Assembly: GCA_009694195.1 (NCBI GenBank)
Contig: SHVQ01000014.1
Span: forward strand, 1-61,823
Reading direction: 5' to 3'
From: Rhodospirillales bacterium
Lineage (GTDB): Bacteria > Pseudomonadota > Alphaproteobacteria > Rhodospirillales > SHVQ01
Length of the DNA stretch: 61,823 nt
The position numbers and the translations under genes were made by a program. Under the pieces are notes generated by a model that saw nothing but the letters and a program-made list of their open reading frames with translations, was not told the DNA's origin and did not search any database. This document shows, piece by piece, positions 33,622 through 41,990 of the stretch (position 1 is the stretch's first letter; every line of letters begins with the position of its first letter).

Positions 33622-34770
33622 GTGCCCATACCGAAATCCGAATACCGCGAACGCGCGACGAAGCTCGCCAAGCTCGCAAACGACGCCGGCTTGAGCGGCG
33701 TCATGCTGTGCGGCGAGACGAACGTGGATTATTTCTCGGGCTACCGCCACCACTGCCCGTGGACGCTGTTCGCGCGGCCCTTCTACGAAGTGATCGCGGC
33801 CGATGGGCGCGCGGCGCTGATCTCCCATGGCTTCCTCACGCCTGAGATGAAGCGGACGAGCGGGCTCAGCGATATCCGGACGTATCTTCGCGGTGGCGAG
33901 GCATCGACCCAGATGCTCGCCGACGTGATGCGCGAGTTCGGCATGGACAAGGGCAAGGTCGGCGCCGAGATCGGCTACGAGCAGCGGCTCGGCATGAGCT
34001 TGAAGGAATTCGACGATCTGAAGGCCCTGCTGCCGAAGGCCCAATTCGTCGACGCGGCCATGCTGCTGTGGAAGCTCCGCATGTTCAAATCCAAGGCCGA
34101 GATCGAGCTGATGCGGAAATCGGCCGTCATCGCCGACAAGGCGTTCCAGGCCATGTTCGCCGCCGTGAAGCCGGGCGTGACCGAGAAAGAGCTCTCCGCC
34201 ATCGCCGGCACCACCATGATGCAGCACGGCGCCGAGAAGCCGGGATTCGTGCTGCTCGCCGCCGGACAGGAGAACTACAACTGCCTGAGCGGCAAGGCCA
34301 CCGACCGCCGCCTCCAGAAAGGCGAGATGCTGTGGGTGGACATGGGCTGCATCTATGACGGCTACTGGACGGACTATTGCCGCTCGATCGTCCTTGGGAA
34401 ACCTTCCCAGAAGCAGGTCGACTATCAACGGCATATCCTCGACGTGAACGACGCCGGCATCGCCGCCGTCAAAATGGGCGAGCCGGTGAAACGCGTGGCC
34501 GAAGCCGCGCAGCGCGCGCTCGACAAGCTCGGCTATGGCATCAAGATCGGCCAGGGCCGCGTCGGCCACGGGATGGGGCTCAACTCGACCGAGCCGCCCC
34601 ATACCGCGCTCTACGAAGAGACGATCATGGAGGACGGCCTGGTCATCACGCTCGAGCCCCGCTTCATCAATAACGACGGCGTCTTCAACTGCGAGGAAGT
34701 CCTGCTCGTCACCAAGAAGGGCGCGGACGTTCTCACGACCACGAAGCGGGAGCTGAGCGCGACGCAATAA
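33622..34770 (+). CDS. M24 family metallopeptidase/hydrolase with complete dimetal site
   Basis: A 382-residue M24 enzyme. All five metal ligands are visible: Asp in WVDMGC (about D240), Asp in YWTDYC (D251), His in RVGHGMGL (H316), Glu in TLEPRF (E345) and Glu in NCEEVLL (E359). This sets it apart from the metal-free paralogs and suggests an Xaa-Pro-dipeptidase-like hydrolase. GTG 33622 follows GGGAG by 6 bp and is preferred; an in-frame ATG at 33598 has no ribosome-binding site. It begins a plus-strand series with two PLP enzymes and a hydantoinase subunit. Confidence 0.88.
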   Translation: MPIPKSEYRERATKLAKLANDAGLSGVMLCGETNVDYFSGYRHHCPWTLFARPFYEVIAADGRAALISHGFLTPEMKRTSGLSDIRTYLRGGEASTQMLADVMREFGMDKGKVGAEIGYEQRLGMSLKEFDDLKALLPKAQFVDAAMLLWKLRMFKSKAEIELMRKSAVIADKAFQAMFAAVKPGVTEKELSAIAGTTMMQHGAEKPGFVLLAAGQENYNCLSGKATDRRLQKGEMLWVDMGCIYDGYWTDYCRSIVLGKPSQKQVDYQRHILDVNDAGIAAVKMGEPVKRVAEAAQRALDKLGYGIKIGQGRVGHGMGLNSTEPPHTALYEETIMEDGLVITLEPRFINNDGVFNCEEVLLVTKKGADVLTTTKRELSATQ

Positions 34771-34780
34771 TTTCCACTCT

Positions 34781-34841
34781 CGTCATCGCCGGGCTTGTCC
34801 CGGCGATCCACGTGGATGCCCGGCACAAGGCCGGGCATGAC
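34781..34841. repeat. Family B intergenic palindromic element
   Basis: CGTCATCGCCGGGCTTGTCC and GGCACAAGGCCGGGCATGAC surround the palindromic core ATCCACGTGGAT, making the whole element close to a perfect palindrome. It lies between the M24 gene and the first PLP-enzyme gene. Confidence 0.8.
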
Positions 34842-34859
34842 ATCAGAAAAGGACACTCG

Positions 34860-36050
34860 ATGGCCCCGCAGACCCAGAAAAAACCCGCGGCCGCGAAGCG
34901 CGAGCCCTTCCGCTACATCTCCCCGGCGACCGGAAAGACCTATCCCCTGGACAAGCCCCTTTGGCGTTGTCCCGAAAGCAAGAGTCACCTCAATCTCACG
35001 GCCGGCGCCGGCATCGGGCGCGGCGACATCGACACGAGCCGGCGTTCGCTCTGGCGTTACCAGGCGGCGCTGCCGTTCGACAAGGCGCCGACCGTCACCA
35101 TGGGCGAAGGATGTACGCCGCTCATCCGAGGGCGGTGGCAGGAGCGCCCGGTGCTCTTCAAGCTCGAGTTCCTGATGCCGACGGGGTCCTTCAAGGACCG
35201 CGGCATCGCCGTGATGATCAATTATCTCAAGAACTGCGGCATAACGAAAATCTTCAACGACTCCTCGGGTAACGGCGGCGCCTCCCTCGCCGGGTATTCG
35301 GCCGCCGCCTCGATCGCCTGTAAGATCCTGCTTCCCGCCTACACCTCGCCTCCCAAGATCATCCAAATCGCGGCCTACGGATCGGAAGTCGTTCCGATCA
35401 AGGGCACGCGCAACGACGTGGCGGAGGCGGCGCTGCGCGAGGCCGAAAAAACGTTCTACGCAAGCCACAACTGGCAGCCGCTTTTCCTCCAGGGAACCAA
35501 GACGCTGGCTTACGAGCTGTGGGAAGACCTGGGCTTCAAGGTTCCCGACAACATCGTCGCTCCGTTGGGCGGCGGCAGCAATCTGATCGGCTGCTATCTC
35601 GGGTTCCAGGAGCTTATGGCGGCCGGCGAGATCGACCGCATGCCGCGCATCTACGGCGTCCAGCCGGCCGTGGTTGCGCCGCTCTACGCGACCTTCATGT
35701 CCGGCAAGGACAAACTCGTCGACGTGCCCTCAGCTCACACGCTGGCCGAGGGCATCGCGATGACGAGGCCCGTCCGCGTGAAGGAAGTCATGGACGTCGC
35801 CCGCACGAGCAAGGGCGGCATCGTCGCCGTGAGCGAGCACGAGATCCTCATGGCCTTGCGGGCGCTCGCGCGCCAGGGCGTGTTCGCCGAACCGACGTCG
35901 GCGGCGGCAGCGGCCGGCCTCACCAAGCTGCAGGACGCCGGCACCATCAAGAAGGACCAGACGACGGTCGTGGTGCTGACCGGCAGCGGCCTCAAGGCGA
36001 CGGAATACATCGGCAAGGCGATCGAGATCGAGACGCCGAAGGAGCATTGA
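34860..36050 (+). CDS. Threonine synthase-like PLP-dependent enzyme (fold type II), first copy
   Basis: A 396-residue tryptophan-synthase-beta-fold enzyme. The PLP Lys is K112 in PTGSFKDRG, the Asn/Gly-rich cofactor loop is SSGNGGASLAGY and the phosphate loop is PLGGGSNLIG. It resembles threonine synthase but could be a dehydratase or lyase for hydroxy-amino acids. ATG 34860 follows AAAAGGACACTCG; the frame open from 34812 runs into the palindrome and is not used. A similar but distinct PLP gene follows, which is unusual for housekeeping threonine synthesis. Confidence 0.82.
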   Translation: MAPQTQKKPAAAKREPFRYISPATGKTYPLDKPLWRCPESKSHLNLTAGAGIGRGDIDTSRRSLWRYQAALPFDKAPTVTMGEGCTPLIRGRWQERPVLFKLEFLMPTGSFKDRGIAVMINYLKNCGITKIFNDSSGNGGASLAGYSAAASIACKILLPAYTSPPKIIQIAAYGSEVVPIKGTRNDVAEAALREAEKTFYASHNWQPLFLQGTKTLAYELWEDLGFKVPDNIVAPLGGGSNLIGCYLGFQELMAAGEIDRMPRIYGVQPAVVAPLYATFMSGKDKLVDVPSAHTLAEGIAMTRPVRVKEVMDVARTSKGGIVAVSEHEILMALRALARQGVFAEPTSAAAAAGLTKLQDAGTIKKDQTTVVVLTGSGLKATEYIGKAIEIETPKEH

Positions 36051-36075
36051 GCTCGCACGCACGAACAGACCAGGC

Positions 36076-36180
36076 CGTCACCCCGGCCGAGTAGAACGAG
36101 AGCCGGGGTCCAGAATCATAAAGACTGGATTCCCGCCCAGGATGCGGGGAACCCCCGCAGCCCCCTGCGCGGGAATGACG
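36076..36180. repeat. Family A intergenic palindromic element
   Basis: CGTCACCCCGGCC...GGCCGGGG-type hairpin, CCAGAAT...CTGGATTCCCGC, and a GCGGGAATGACG end. This copy carries an insertion between the hairpins that matches the copy at 145-232 (CAGGATGCGGGGA). It lies between the two PLP-enzyme genes. Confidence 0.75.
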
Positions 36181-36199
36181 ACAGAGGAACGACGACGGA

Positions 36200-37468
36200 A
36201 TGCGAAGCTACCTCCTCGGCTATCAGTGCGCCGACTGCGAACCCGGCACGTTCAACACGGACATGACCAAAGACCCCGTGTGCCCGCTGCATGGGCGTGT
36301 GCAGGAGGCGAGGTACGACATCGCAGCGATCAAGCGCGAGATCGACCGCGACCGCATCCCCGCCGAGCCGCAAAGTCTCTGGCGCTGGTCGTTCCTGCTG
36401 CCCGTCCGCGAGCCCGGAAATATCGTGAGCCTGCAGGAGGGCGAGACGCCCCTCTTCCACGCGACGCGGCTCGGCGACCGGCTCGGTTTGCCGCGCCTCT
36501 ATATAAAAGACGAGTCTCGCAACCCCACCGGCTCCTTCAAGGACCGGGGCGCCAGCGTCACCGTCAGCAAATCGAAGGAGGTCGGCGTTGCCGGGCTCAT
36601 CCTCGCGTCCTCCGGCAACGCGGCGGCGGCGTTCAGCGCGTATTCGGCGCGGGCCGGGCTCGCCTTTTTCGGATTCCTCCGCGATGACACGACGGACATC
36701 AACCGCCTTCATACCCAGGTGCCGGGCACCCGCATCCACATCGTCGAGGGCGGCATGGTTGAAGGCGCCGCGCTCGCAGGGGAGGTCGCGCGCAAGTACG
36801 GTCTTTTCCACTGCGCCCAGCCCTACAACCTCTACCGGATCGAGGGAAAGAAGACGCTCGCCTTCGAGATCAGCCGGCAGCTCGGCTGGCGGGTGCCCGA
36901 CCGCATCATGATCCCGACCTCGGGCGGCACCAACGCCGTCGCCATCTACAAAGGCTACCGGGAGCTGAACGCGCTCGGCTGGGTGAAGAGAATCCCGGCC
37001 ATCGACATCGTCCAGGCGACGGGCTGTCACCCGATCGTGAAAGCCTGGCGCACCGGCAGGGCGGTCGAGAACTGGGGCCCGCCGGCGACCAAGGTCATGG
37101 GCTTCGGGCACGCGTTTCCCAAGGCGGGCGACGCCATCGTCCGCATCATGAAGGAGACGGGCGGCGTCGGCTGGCTTGCCTCCGACGACGAGTCGATCGC
37201 GGGGACCCGCATGATCGCCGAGACCGAAGGCCTGTTCCTGCAGCCCTCCTCCGCATCGCCCGTCGCGTGCCTGCAGGCGCTCGGCCGCGAGAAGGCAAAG
37301 AACCTCTATGGTGACCAGTTGATCGTCGCGATCGGGACCGGCTCCGGCAAGAACCAGGTCGTCGAGCCGCTCGCCGCCGTCGGCCGCCCGCCCCGCATCG
37401 CCGCCACTCTCGCTGCCTTCGACGCCGTGAATGGAGACTTGCGCCCAGCGGCGCGTCGGATAGCCTGA
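36200..37468 (+). CDS. Threonine synthase-like PLP-dependent enzyme with N-terminal Cys motif, second copy
   Basis: A 422-residue fold-type II PLP enzyme. K114 lies in PTGSFKDRG, with ASSGNAAAAFSAY and the phosphate loop PTSGGTNAV. Unlike the upstream copy, it has an N-terminal CADC...CPLH pattern (C10, C13, C28, H31) that could bind zinc, as seen in some threonine synthase-like proteins. It lies 38 bp before the HyuA-type gene. The reaction is not certain: threonine synthase, threonine/diaminopropionate lyase and cysteate synthase are all in this fold. Confidence 0.82.
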   Translation: MRSYLLGYQCADCEPGTFNTDMTKDPVCPLHGRVQEARYDIAAIKREIDRDRIPAEPQSLWRWSFLLPVREPGNIVSLQEGETPLFHATRLGDRLGLPRLYIKDESRNPTGSFKDRGASVTVSKSKEVGVAGLILASSGNAAAAFSAYSARAGLAFFGFLRDDTTDINRLHTQVPGTRIHIVEGGMVEGAALAGEVARKYGLFHCAQPYNLYRIEGKKTLAFEISRQLGWRVPDRIMIPTSGGTNAVAIYKGYRELNALGWVKRIPAIDIVQATGCHPIVKAWRTGRAVENWGPPATKVMGFGHAFPKAGDAIVRIMKETGGVGWLASDDESIAGTRMIAETEGLFLQPSSASPVACLQALGREKAKNLYGDQLIVAIGTGSGKNQVVEPLAAVGRPPRIAATLAAFDAVNGDLRPAARRIA

Positions 37469-37505
37469 ACGCCTGAAAATAATCTCGCCGAAAGGATCGC
37501 GAAAC

Positions 37506-39569
37506 TTGAAGAACCCCGGCTATACGCTCGGCATCGACGTCGGTGGAACGTTCACCGACTTGGTCCTGATCCGTCTCTCGGACGGGCACGCGTCCGTCCA
37601 CAAGATATCGTCGACGCCCGACGATCCGTCGCGCGCCGTCGCGCAAGGGACGATCGAGCTCCTGAAACAGGCGGGCGTGAAACCGGCGGAGGTCTCCTAT
37701 TTCGGCCACGGCACCACGGTCGCCACCAACGCCCTCATCTTGCAGCGGACGGCGCCGACCGGGCTCGTCACCACCGACGGCTTCCGCGATCTCCTGGAGA
37801 TCCGGCGCCAGCGCCAGCCGCACAACTACAACATCCGGATGCCGAAGCCGACGCCGCCGGTGGCCCGCCACCTGCGGCGCGAGATCGCCGAGCGCACGTA
37901 TCTGTTTGGTCGCGACTCCGTGCCGCCTCGGCTCGCCGACCTCGACGCCATCGCCACGGATTTCCTGAAGGCCAAGGTCGAGGCGGTCGCCGTCTGCTTC
38001 ATCCACAGCTACCGCAACCCCGAGCACGAGGCGGCCGTGGTCGCGCGGCTGCGCAAGCTTATGCCCGGCATCTTCATCTGCGCGTCCCACGAAGTGCTGG
38101 CCGAGTTCCGCGAATACGAGCGCATCTCCACGACCGTCCTCAACGCATCGCTCGGCCCCGTCATGAGCCGCTACCTGGCCCACGTCGGCGAGCGGGCGAA
38201 GAACGAAGTCGGCCTCGCGGTTCCCCCCAACATCCTGCAATCCAACGGCGGCGTCGCCTCGCCCGCCGAAGCGAGCCGATTGCCGGTCCGCACGCTCGCC
38301 TCCGGCCCGGCCGCCGGTGTCACCGGCGCCGTCCACCTCGCTCGCGAAGGCAAGCTCGGCGACATCATCACCTTCGACGTCGGCGGCACGAGCACGGACG
38401 TCTGCCTGGTCGAGGCGGGAGTGCCCATGGTCGCCCGCGAGCGTGAGTTCGGCGGCTATCCCGTGCGATTTCCGATGATCGACGTGCATTCGGTCGGCGC
38501 CGGCGGCGGCTCGATCGCCTGGGTCGATTCCGGCGGCTTCCTCCACGTCGGCCCGCAGAGCGCCGGCGCCAAGCCCGGCCCCGCCTGCTACGGCTTGGGC
38601 GGCACGGAGCCCACCGTGACGGACGCCAACGTGGTGCTCGGCCGCCTCAACCCGACCCACCTGCTCGCCGGGCGCATGCCGATCAAGGCCGAGCTTTCGC
38701 GAACAGCGATCCAGGAAAAAATCGCAAAGCCGATGGGCTTGAGCCTGGAGAAGGCCGCCCACGGCATCCTCACGATCCTGAACGAGAACATGATCCAGGC
38801 GATCCGCGTGATCTCCGTCGAACAGGGGTTCGACCCCCGCGACTTTTCCCTCTTTGCGTTCGGCGGCGCCGGGCCCCTGCTCGCCTCCATGCTCGCGCGC
38901 GAGCTCGACATGCGACGCGTGATCGTGCCGACCGGCCCGGGGCTTCTCTGCGCCATGGGCCTGCTCGTCGCCGATATCCGCACCGACTTCGGCCTCACGC
39001 GCATCTCAGCCCTCGACCCCAAGAGCGCCGATGCCATCAACGCCGGGTTCGCCGACGTGACGCGCCAGGCCGAGGCGTGGTTCAAACGCGAGGGCATTCC
39101 GCCGAGCAAGCGCGCGGTCTCCTACGCGATCGACATGCGCTACGTCGGGCAGAGTCATGAATTGCGCGTCGAGGTGCCGAAGGGCCGGATCAAGGCATCG
39201 GACCTGAAGACGATCGAGAAGCTGTTCGTCCGTGAGCACGAGCGCGTCTACGGCTATGCCCAGAACGCGAAGGTGCAGCTGGTCACGTTCCGGGTCACGG
39301 CCAAGGGCCGGGTGTCACGCCCGCCGGTTGGGGATTCGCGCGCGACCGCGCGCTCGCTGAAGGATGCCGAGATCGGCCGGCGGCGGGTGCATTTCCAGGA
39401 GACCGGCGGCTTCGTCGATTGCCCGGTCTACGACCGCGCGCGGCTGCCGCTGAACGCGAAGCTGAAGGGCCCCGCCATCCTCGAGCAGATGGACACGACC
39501 ACGATCGTGCTGCCGAAGCAGCGCCTCGCCTGCGACCGCCACGGGAATTTGATCCTGACGGTCTCTTGA
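37506..39569 (+). CDS. Hydantoinase/oxoprolinase HyuA-type ATP-dependent subunit
   Basis: A 687-residue protein with the N-terminal Hydant_A segment (LGIDVGGTFTDLVLIRLSDG, HGTTVATNALI) and the central hydantoinase A/ASKHA domain (FDVGGTSTDVCLVEAG, SVGAGGGSIAWVDSGG). The family hydrolyses 5-oxoproline or N-methylhydantoin, or carboxylates acetone/acetophenone, usually with a HyuB partner. No HyuB gene is next to it here. The start is TTG 37506 with AAGGA upstream; no ATG is available near it. It ends the M24-PLP-PLP-HyuA series. Confidence 0.9.
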   Translation: MKNPGYTLGIDVGGTFTDLVLIRLSDGHASVHKISSTPDDPSRAVAQGTIELLKQAGVKPAEVSYFGHGTTVATNALILQRTAPTGLVTTDGFRDLLEIRRQRQPHNYNIRMPKPTPPVARHLRREIAERTYLFGRDSVPPRLADLDAIATDFLKAKVEAVAVCFIHSYRNPEHEAAVVARLRKLMPGIFICASHEVLAEFREYERISTTVLNASLGPVMSRYLAHVGERAKNEVGLAVPPNILQSNGGVASPAEASRLPVRTLASGPAAGVTGAVHLAREGKLGDIITFDVGGTSTDVCLVEAGVPMVAREREFGGYPVRFPMIDVHSVGAGGGSIAWVDSGGFLHVGPQSAGAKPGPACYGLGGTEPTVTDANVVLGRLNPTHLLAGRMPIKAELSRTAIQEKIAKPMGLSLEKAAHGILTILNENMIQAIRVISVEQGFDPRDFSLFAFGGAGPLLASMLARELDMRRVIVPTGPGLLCAMGLLVADIRTDFGLTRISALDPKSADAINAGFADVTRQAEAWFKREGIPPSKRAVSYAIDMRYVGQSHELRVEVPKGRIKASDLKTIEKLFVREHERVYGYAQNAKVQLVTFRVTAKGRVSRPPVGDSRATARSLKDAEIGRRRVHFQETGGFVDCPVYDRARLPLNAKLKGPAILEQMDTTTIVLPKQRLACDRHGNLILTVS

Positions 39570-39579
39570 ATCCCGGCCC

Positions 39580-39891
39580 TCACGCCGCGCGTGGCGTTAC
39601 TTCCTTATGCAGGCGGTCGCCAAGCTCTAAGGCAGTCATCTCCAGATCGTAGCGGGTTTGCAGGTTGATCCAGGACTGGGCATCTGTGCCGAAGTAGCGG
39701 GCGAGCCGAAGCGCTGTGTCGGCCGAAATCCCGCGCCGTCCGCGCATGATGTCATTGAGCCGCGTCCTTGGAACACAGATCGCCTTGGCGAGCGCATAGA
39801 CGCTGAGGTCCAAGTCGTCCAGAAACTCGCGGCGCAGGATTTCTCCCGGATGAACTGGGGCGAAATCGCGTTTGCGGGCACTCGCTTTCAT
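39580..39891 (-). CDS. HigA/VapI-type antitoxin, Xre-family HTH protein
   Basis: The 103-residue protein has an HTH (LSVYALAKAICVPRTRLNDI, about 30-49) and a HigA-typical start VHPGEILRREFL. HigA neutralises the HigB mRNA interferase and represses its own operon. A GAGGTG site precedes the ATG. I found no convincing HigB gene in the region upstream (39892-40022) or downstream, so it appears to be an orphan antitoxin or a HigA-like regulator. Confidence 0.85.
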   Translation of the reverse strand: MKASARKRDFAPVHPGEILRREFLDDLDLSVYALAKAICVPRTRLNDIMRGRRGISADTALRLARYFGTDAQSWINLQTRYDLEMTALELGDRLHKEVTPRAA

Positions 39892-40022
39892 AATTCACCT
39901 CAATCAATAGTAGACGACAATATTCAAGAGGGAAACCGCTGAGAACGTGGAGCCCGCAGAGGAATGTTGTAAGGGCGGGTCCTGAGAGCTTCTGCGGGAT
40001 TTTCCCGAACGCCCCCATCTTG

Positions 40023-40110
40023 TCGTTCCCGCGAAAGCGGGAACCCAGTCCTTCAAGCATCCCACAATCGAGATGGACCCCGGCTCTCGCTTCGCTCGGC
40101 CGGGGTGACG
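40023..40110. repeat. Family A intergenic palindromic element
   Basis: In reverse orientation: TCGTTCCCGCGAAAGCGGGA, then CCAG, a spacer, and CCCCGGC...GCCGGGGTGACG. It lies between the divergent HigA-like and RidA genes. Confidence 0.75.
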
Positions 40111-40193
40111 AGAAGTCCCGTGAGCCTAGCCGCTGGCGCTCGTGTCGCCTTGCCGATAAGGTTGGCGCCCGCCGCTACCACGAGGAGGAACCC

Positions 40194-40724
40194 ATGGCCG
40201 GAAAGATCGATAAGCGCATCGCCGAGCTCGGCGTCACGCTTCCCAATCCCACCGCTCCCATCGCGAACTACGTGCCGTTCGTCGTCACCGGAAACCTCGT
40301 GTTCGTATCCGGCCAAGTCCCCATATTCAACGGCTCGCTCAAGCACGTCGGCAAGCTCGGCGCCAACCTCTCGATCGAGCAGGGCTACGAGGCCGCGCGC
40401 CTCTGCGGGCTCAGCCTGATCGCGCACGCGCGCGTCGCCTGCGGCGGCAACCTCGACCGCGTGAAGCGGGTGGTGAAGGTCGGCGGCTTCGTCAATTCGA
40501 CGCCCGAATTCACCGACCAGCCGAAGGTCATCAACGGCTGCACCGACCTGTTCGTCAAAGTGTTCGGCGACGCCGGCCGCCCGGCGCGCTTCGCCTTGAG
40601 CTCGACCTCGCTCCCGCTCGGCGCCGCGACCGAGATCGACGCGGTGTTCGAGATCGCGCCCGCCGCCCGCAAACCGGCGCGGAAAGCCAAACCGAAGCGC
40701 ACGGCTGGACGGCGCCGCCGCTAG
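40194..40724 (+). CDS. RidA (YjgF/YER057c/UK114) family protein
   Basis: A 176-residue protein with the RidA core FVVTGNLVFVSGQVPIFNG and VKRVVKVGGFVNSTPEFTDQP. RidA proteins hydrolyse reactive enamine/imine intermediates released by PLP-dependent dehydratases. The nearby fold-type II PLP enzymes make that role fitting. ATG 40194 follows GAGGAGGAACCC. The C-terminus carries an Arg/Lys-rich tail (KPKRTAGRRRR), longer than usual for the family, whose purpose is unclear. Confidence 0.9.
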   Translation: MAGKIDKRIAELGVTLPNPTAPIANYVPFVVTGNLVFVSGQVPIFNGSLKHVGKLGANLSIEQGYEAARLCGLSLIAHARVACGGNLDRVKRVVKVGGFVNSTPEFTDQPKVINGCTDLFVKVFGDAGRPARFALSSTSLPLGAATEIDAVFEIAPAARKPARKAKPKRTAGRRRR

Positions 40725-40726
40725 CC

Positions 40727-41212
40727 CTAGACGAAGTTGATGATATCCAACGCCGGCGGAGCGATACCTGCCTGCGAGAGCATGTTGTGCACCTGACCCC
40801 GGTGGTGGGTCTGGTGGTTGAACAGCGTGATCAGGAGCACGTGCAGCGGCTTCGTCTGGGCGAGGCGCGGCTCCGACATGCGGGTGTAGGAGATCGTCTC
40901 CGCGAGCCGGTTTTCCGGGATGCCGTCGACGAAGGCGATGAGGCGTTGATCTTTTTTCCTTCGCGCGGCGCGGAGCCCGTCGAAATCGCCGTAGAGAACC
41001 TGGTCGAGGCTCTTGATCCCGCTCTCCGCCCCCTCGATGCGCCCGAGCCACAGCCGATCGACGACGAGCAAATGGTTGAGCGTGTTGTGGATCGAGCCGA
41101 AGAACGCCTTGCGGTCGCGCTTCCGCTCCGCGTCCGCCATCCCGGCGCAAGACTCGTACAGTCGTTCGTTGGCCCACTGGTTGAACCGGCCGAGCATGGG
41201 GAACTGGTTCAT
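40727..41212 (-). CDS. DinB family protein
   Basis: A 161-residue four-helix-bundle protein of the DinB/YfiT superfamily. It begins MNQFPMLGRFNQWANERLYE. The usual metal-ligand histidines are in SIHNTLNHLLVVDRLW and LFNHQTHHRGQVHNMLSQ. Relatives act as metal-dependent thiol transferases or are of unknown role. It is convergent with ridA, with only 2 bp between stops. Confidence 0.88.
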   Translation of the reverse strand: MNQFPMLGRFNQWANERLYESCAGMADAERKRDRKAFFGSIHNTLNHLLVVDRLWLGRIEGAESGIKSLDQVLYGDFDGLRAARRKKDQRLIAFVDGIPENRLAETISYTRMSEPRLAQTKPLHVLLITLFNHQTHHRGQVHNMLSQAGIAPPALDIINFV

Positions 41213-41297
41213 TGCCGCTCCTTCGCGCGAGTTGCGGCGACTGTAGCAACCGGGTAATCCATTGCCTAGCTAGCCGCCTCAAACACCGCGAGGTCTT

Positions 41298-41987
41298 ATG
41301 TCCGACATTCAACTCTACAGCGCCAAGAGCTGCCCGTTCGCCCAGCGGACCCGCCTCGTGCTCCTCGAGAAGGCCATCGCCTACGAGGAGATCGAGATCG
41401 ACCTCGACAACAAGCCCCAGTGGTTCCAGACGGTCTCTCCCTACAGCAAGGTGCCGGCGCTGAAGCGGGGCGGCGAGCTCGTCTATGAATCGGCGGTCAT
41501 CAACGAGTATCTCGACGAGATCTTCCCGGAGCCGTCGCTGATGCCCAGGGAGCCCGGCCGGCGCGCGGCCGCCCGCATCTGGATCGACTACTGCAACAGC
41601 ACGCTCACGACGACCTGGTACAAGGTGCTGCTCGCCCAGGATGGCGAGAATCGCCGGAAGCTCGGCGAGCAACTGCAGAAACATTTCCTCTTCATGGAAG
41701 AAGCCGGGATCGGCAAGCTCGGCGGGAAATACTGGCTCGGCGACCAAGTCAGCCTCGTCGACTTCACGTTCTATCCGTGGTTCGAGCGGCTGCCGGTGAT
41801 GGCGCACTACCGCAAGATCACGCTGCCGCCCGCCTGCCGCCGCTTGGCGGCGTGGGCCGGGCGCATGAGCGAGCGGCCGTCCGTGAAGGCGCTGGCGCTC
41901 CCGCCGGAGACCCTGATCCGCAACGCATCCAAATACGCGGATGGTACGCAAACCGGCCCGACGGCCGACGAGCTCCGCGACGACTGA
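41298..41987 (+). CDS. Glutathione S-transferase family protein
   Basis: A 229-residue GST with an N-terminal thioredoxin-like domain (SAKSCPFAQRTRLVLLEK, glutathione-binding KVPALKRGGELVYESAVINE) and an all-helical C-terminal domain. The Cys in SCPFAQR suggests an omega- or stringent-starvation-like type rather than a Ser/Tyr GST. It is convergent with the M24 gene, with 3 bp between stops. The role may be detoxification or thiol transfer. Confidence 0.88.
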   Translation: MSDIQLYSAKSCPFAQRTRLVLLEKAIAYEEIEIDLDNKPQWFQTVSPYSKVPALKRGGELVYESAVINEYLDEIFPEPSLMPREPGRRAAARIWIDYCNSTLTTTWYKVLLAQDGENRRKLGEQLQKHFLFMEEAGIGKLGGKYWLGDQVSLVDFTFYPWFERLPVMAHYRKITLPPACRRLAAWAGRMSERPSVKALALPPETLIRNASKYADGTQTGPTADELRDD

Positions 41988-41990
41988 CGG

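Noticed and set aside
34812..34859. Upstream start for the first threonine-synthase-like gene
   Set aside because: The extension lies within a family B palindrome; ATG 34860 has its own AAGGA site.
39892..40022. HigB toxin remnant upstream of the HigA-like gene
   Set aside because: Translation on the minus strand gives no convincing HigB motif; only a short, unsupported open stretch ending in NIVVYY.
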